A stretch of DNA of 34,858 nucleotides from an uncultured Cytophagales bacterium (lineage in GTDB: Bacteria > Bacteroidota > Bacteroidia > Cytophagales > 172606-1). Within the stretch, counting starts at the first letter, position 1. Every line of letters starts with the position of its first letter. The stretch lies in the NCBI GenBank assembly GCA_902805615.1, contig CADCTQ010000360.1, positions 1-34,858 on the forward strand. The letters are read 5' to 3'. Shown piece by piece: positions 32,696 to 34,858 of this stretch. The position numbers were made by a program, and so were the translations under genes. Below the pieces are notes generated by a model. It was not told where the DNA came from, did not search any database, and saw only the letters and a program-made list of their open reading frames with translations.

Positions 32696-33844
32696 ATGAA
32701 CCGGTTGAAAAGAGCGGCTGACCTGCTTACCCAATTCCTGCTGACTTCCCTGTTTCTGTGGGGCCTGGCGGGAATCATCTACTACGCCATGCTTTCGCTG
32801 GCGGGGCCCGCCTACGCGGCTGGCGGCAGCAGCGGCCCGGCCGACCCTTACGGGGTAATCCTGCCCCTGGTCAGTGCCGTGCTGGTAGGATTCGTCCTCA
32901 CCCTGACGGCCAACCTGTTCACGGGCCGCGTAAAGTCGAACCGCCCGGCCCGCATCCCCTACGTTCAAATGGCCGCCGTCGCCTTTCTGTCCAGCTTTCT
33001 GCTCAACAACCTCGTATTCGCCTGGATCGGCCGGCTGTTGCAGGGAAAAAGCCTCAATCCGTTCCGGTTCGCCTGGATGGAGGCGCCTTATTACGTCAAC
33101 GCAATGCTGGTGGGCGTAGCCTTGTTATACCTCATTACCCGCGAACGGAAGCGTACGCTGAAAATTTCGGAGCAGGAGTTCCAGTTGCTGCAATTGCAGC
33201 AGCGCCAGACCCGGGCCGAGTTGGACGCTTTGCAGGCCCGCATCAACCCCCATTTCCTCTACAATGCCCTGAATTCCATTGCCAGCCTCGTCCACGAAGA
33301 CCCCGACGGGGCCGAACGGATGGTGCTGTTGCTGGCCCGTTTTTTCCGCTACAGCACGGCCGGCCACAGCGGCCCCTTCGATACGGTGAAGCAGGAACTG
33401 GGCATTGTGGAAACGTACCTTGAAGTAGAAAAAGTACGCTTCGACGAGCGGCTCCGGTACCGGATTTTGCTCGACGACCCGGCGGTGGAAGGAATGCTGA
33501 TTCCGCGGTTTCTGCTGCAACCCCTGGTCGAGAACGCCATCAAACACGGCATCAGCCGCAATACCGGCAACGGCCTGATTGAAGTCCGGATTGGCCCGGG
33601 ACCCGGCGGACTGCACCTGGCCATTCACGACAGCGGGCCGGCCTTCCCGGCCGATTTCACGATGGGGTACGGCCTGAAGAGCATTGAAGAAAAGTTGCGG
33701 CTGCTGTACGGCAGCCAGGCCACGATGGAGATCAGCAACGGCGCCCGGAAAGAAGTACGCATCCGGTTGCCGCTCTTCCGGTCGGAGCCGGTTGCGGCCC
33801 AAAGCGCCGCGGTGCTGTCCGGCGAAGGGGTGAATGAGCCCTGA
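32696..33844 (+). CDS. LytS-family sensor histidine kinase
   Basis: A 382-residue membrane kinase. There are about four membrane segments in residues 1-155 (LTQFLLTSLFLWGLAGIIYY, VILPLVSAVLVGFVLTL, MAAVAFLSSFLLNNLVFAWI, YYVNAMLVGVALLYLI), then a coiled-coil linker (EFQLLQLQQRQTRAELDALQ). The His_kinase domain has the LytS-type RINPHFLYNALNSIASLV with the phosphorylated His. The HATPase domain has LLQPLVENAIKHGIS and DSGPAF...GYGLKSIEEKL. An upstream ATG would add 15 residues of unlikely sequence. The LytTR regulator follows after 95 bp, so they form a two-component pair. Confidence 0.93.
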   Translation: MNRLKRAADLLTQFLLTSLFLWGLAGIIYYAMLSLAGPAYAAGGSSGPADPYGVILPLVSAVLVGFVLTLTANLFTGRVKSNRPARIPYVQMAAVAFLSSFLLNNLVFAWIGRLLQGKSLNPFRFAWMEAPYYVNAMLVGVALLYLITRERKRTLKISEQEFQLLQLQQRQTRAELDALQARINPHFLYNALNSIASLVHEDPDGAERMVLLLARFFRYSTAGHSGPFDTVKQELGIVETYLEVEKVRFDERLRYRILLDDPAVEGMLIPRFLLQPLVENAIKHGISRNTGNGLIEVRIGPGPGGLHLAIHDSGPAFPADFTMGYGLKSIEEKLRLLYGSQATMEISNGARKEVRIRLPLFRSEPVAAQSAAVLSGEGVNEP

Positions 33845-33939
33845 GTCGGCCGCTGGCCCCCGGGTTGCACTAAGCACCACTCGTTTGTTTTTCCTGAGCA
33901 TTCTCCCACCCGCTCTGCCGCTCCATCAAAGCCCCCGCC

Positions 33940-34707
33940 ATGACCATACCGCTGAGAGCACTCATCATTGACGACGAGAAACTGGCCGTGAAGCGGCTGC
34001 AACGCCTCCTGGAGCGTCACCCGGACGTGATCACCCTGGTCGGCGAGGCGCACAACGGGGAGGAGGGCCTCCAACAGATTGCCGCCCAGCGGCCCGACGT
34101 CGTGTTCCTGGACATTGAAATGCCCGGCCTGAACGGCTTTCAGATGCTGGGGCAGTTGGAACAGATGCCGGTGGTGGTGTTCGTGACGGCCTTCGAGGCG
34201 TACGCCATCCGGGCCTTCGAGGAGAATTCGGTGGACTACCTGCTCAAACCCGTAGAGCCCGAGCGGCTGGAGCTTACCGTGCAAAAGCTCAAAAAACAAG
34301 CCGACACCACGGCCCCCGACCATTATTCCCAGCAACTTTGGAAGGCCCTCCAGCAACTCAAGCCGAAAAAAGAACTGTTCTCCGTGCCCGTCAAAGTCGG
34401 GGACCGCATTCTGTTCATCCGCCCCGAAGAGGCCTGCTACTTTGAGGCCGAAGACAAATACGTGTACCTCTACACGCCGGAGGGCAAGCGGCACCTGATT
34501 GACTATTCGCTTACGGTGCTGGAAGAGAAGCTGCCCGACTATTTCGTGCGCATCAGCCGGTCGGTGATCGTGAACCGCCAGTACATCCGCGAAATCCAGC
34601 GGCACCTGGGGGGCCGGTACGTATTCCTGCTCAACGGGAAAGAGCCGGCCAAGGTCACCTCCGGGGCCAGCTACGCCGACAAAGTACGGCAGTTGTGGGA
34701 GCTGTAA
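33940..34707 (+). CDS. LytTR-family response regulator
   Basis: A 255-residue regulator. The receiver domain spans 5-120 with acidic residues D11/D12 (IIDDEKLAV), the phosphoacceptor D58 (VVFLDIEMPG), T83 (FVTAFEAYAIRAFEENSVDYLLKP) and K103. The LytTR DNA-binding domain spans about 148-250 (FSVPVKVGDRILFIRPEEACYFEAEDKYVYLYT, then FVRISRSVIVNRQYIREI). It is expected to be phosphorylated by the upstream LytS-type kinase and to bind DNA as a dimer. Targets are unknown; the adjacent TonB receptor unit is a candidate (inference). Confidence 0.94.
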   Translation: MTIPLRALIIDDEKLAVKRLQRLLERHPDVITLVGEAHNGEEGLQQIAAQRPDVVFLDIEMPGLNGFQMLGQLEQMPVVVFVTAFEAYAIRAFEENSVDYLLKPVEPERLELTVQKLKKQADTTAPDHYSQQLWKALQQLKPKKELFSVPVKVGDRILFIRPEEACYFEAEDKYVYLYTPEGKRHLIDYSLTVLEEKLPDYFVRISRSVIVNRQYIREIQRHLGGRYVFLLNGKEPAKVTSGASYADKVRQLWEL

Positions 34708-34797
34708 CCGCCGGCGCAGCGGAAACCGGGAAGAATTGCCGGGCATCCCGCCCCAAAATCGGGAGAATCCTTTAATCTTGTGCATTCCCCTCCAGGT

Positions 34798-34858
34798 ATG
34801 CCCGGTTCCCTGCGCGATACGCTTAACCTCCTTTCCAAAGTAACGCCGCGCCGCGCCT
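34798..34858 (+). CDS. Start of a further gene, truncated by the window edge
   Basis: ATG at 34798 opens 20 codons (MPGSLRDTLNLLSKVTPRRA) running to the edge. A TAATCTTG box lies about 18 bp upstream. The N-terminus resembles the start of Bacteroidota radical SAM/SPASM proteins (LLSKVTPRRAW...), but too little is present to be sure. Confidence 0.4.
   Translation, partial: MPGSLRDTLNLLSKVTPRRA

Overview
The window looks like chromosomal DNA of a high-GC member of the Bacteroidota, most likely of the Cytophagales type. The evidence is: menaquinone genes (menD, menB); an rpsU-xerC-hpf cluster; a TonB-dependent receptor with a carboxypeptidase-regulatory-like N-terminus; LytS/LytTR signalling; DUF4097 and DUF4136 proteins; and promoter boxes of the TTTG / TAnnTTTG type (clearest before rpsU). 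The exact genus cannot be read from the sequence. Most genes are ordinary chromosomal genes. The unusual content sits in the gaps, many of which are filled by palindromic repeat elements.

Layout. 1-2.5 kb: the 3' end of glgE, a repeat island, tyrS, a hairpin repeat and a GNAT acetyltransferase. 2.5-5.6 kb: menD-menB on the minus strand. 5.9-8.6 kb: a 910-residue hybrid of an ethylene-receptor-like membrane sensor, four PAS domains and a histidine kinase. 8.6-11 kb: a palindrome, a DAO-Rieske oxidoreductase and a VOC protein. 11-12.8 kb: a large palindromic repeat with an 18-bp tandem array, split by an IS110-family element with a readable bridge RNA. 12.8-18.2 kb: HAD phosphatase, DeoR regulator, a secreted NTF2-like protein, an amidohydrolase, quinone oxidoreductase and an SGNH hydrolase. 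18.4-21.3 kb: acyl-CoA dehydrogenase, then rpsU-xerC-hpf. 21.3-22 kb: a gene-free repeat-rich gap. 22-26.2 kb: sigma factor, HEAT-repeat anti-sigma factor, two DUF4097 proteins and a DUF4136 lipoprotein, which look like an envelope-stress module. 26.3-29.5 kb: an L,D-transpeptidase lipoprotein overlapping an NlpC/P60 hydrolase, then a tandem UspA protein. 29.7-34.7 kb: TonB-dependent receptor, TPR-like periplasmic protein, LytS-type kinase and LytTR regulator. The window ends in the first 20 codons of another gene.

The most informative locus is the IS110 insertion at about 11401-12723. Removing it restores a 47-bp-armed palindrome. The 5' non-coding end of the element folds into two stem-closed loops. 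One loop carries segments matching the two chromosomal flanks and the other carries segments matching the two element ends, each pair in opposite strand sense. That is the logic expected of an IS110 bridge RNA, so target site, core and guides can be proposed from this sequence alone.
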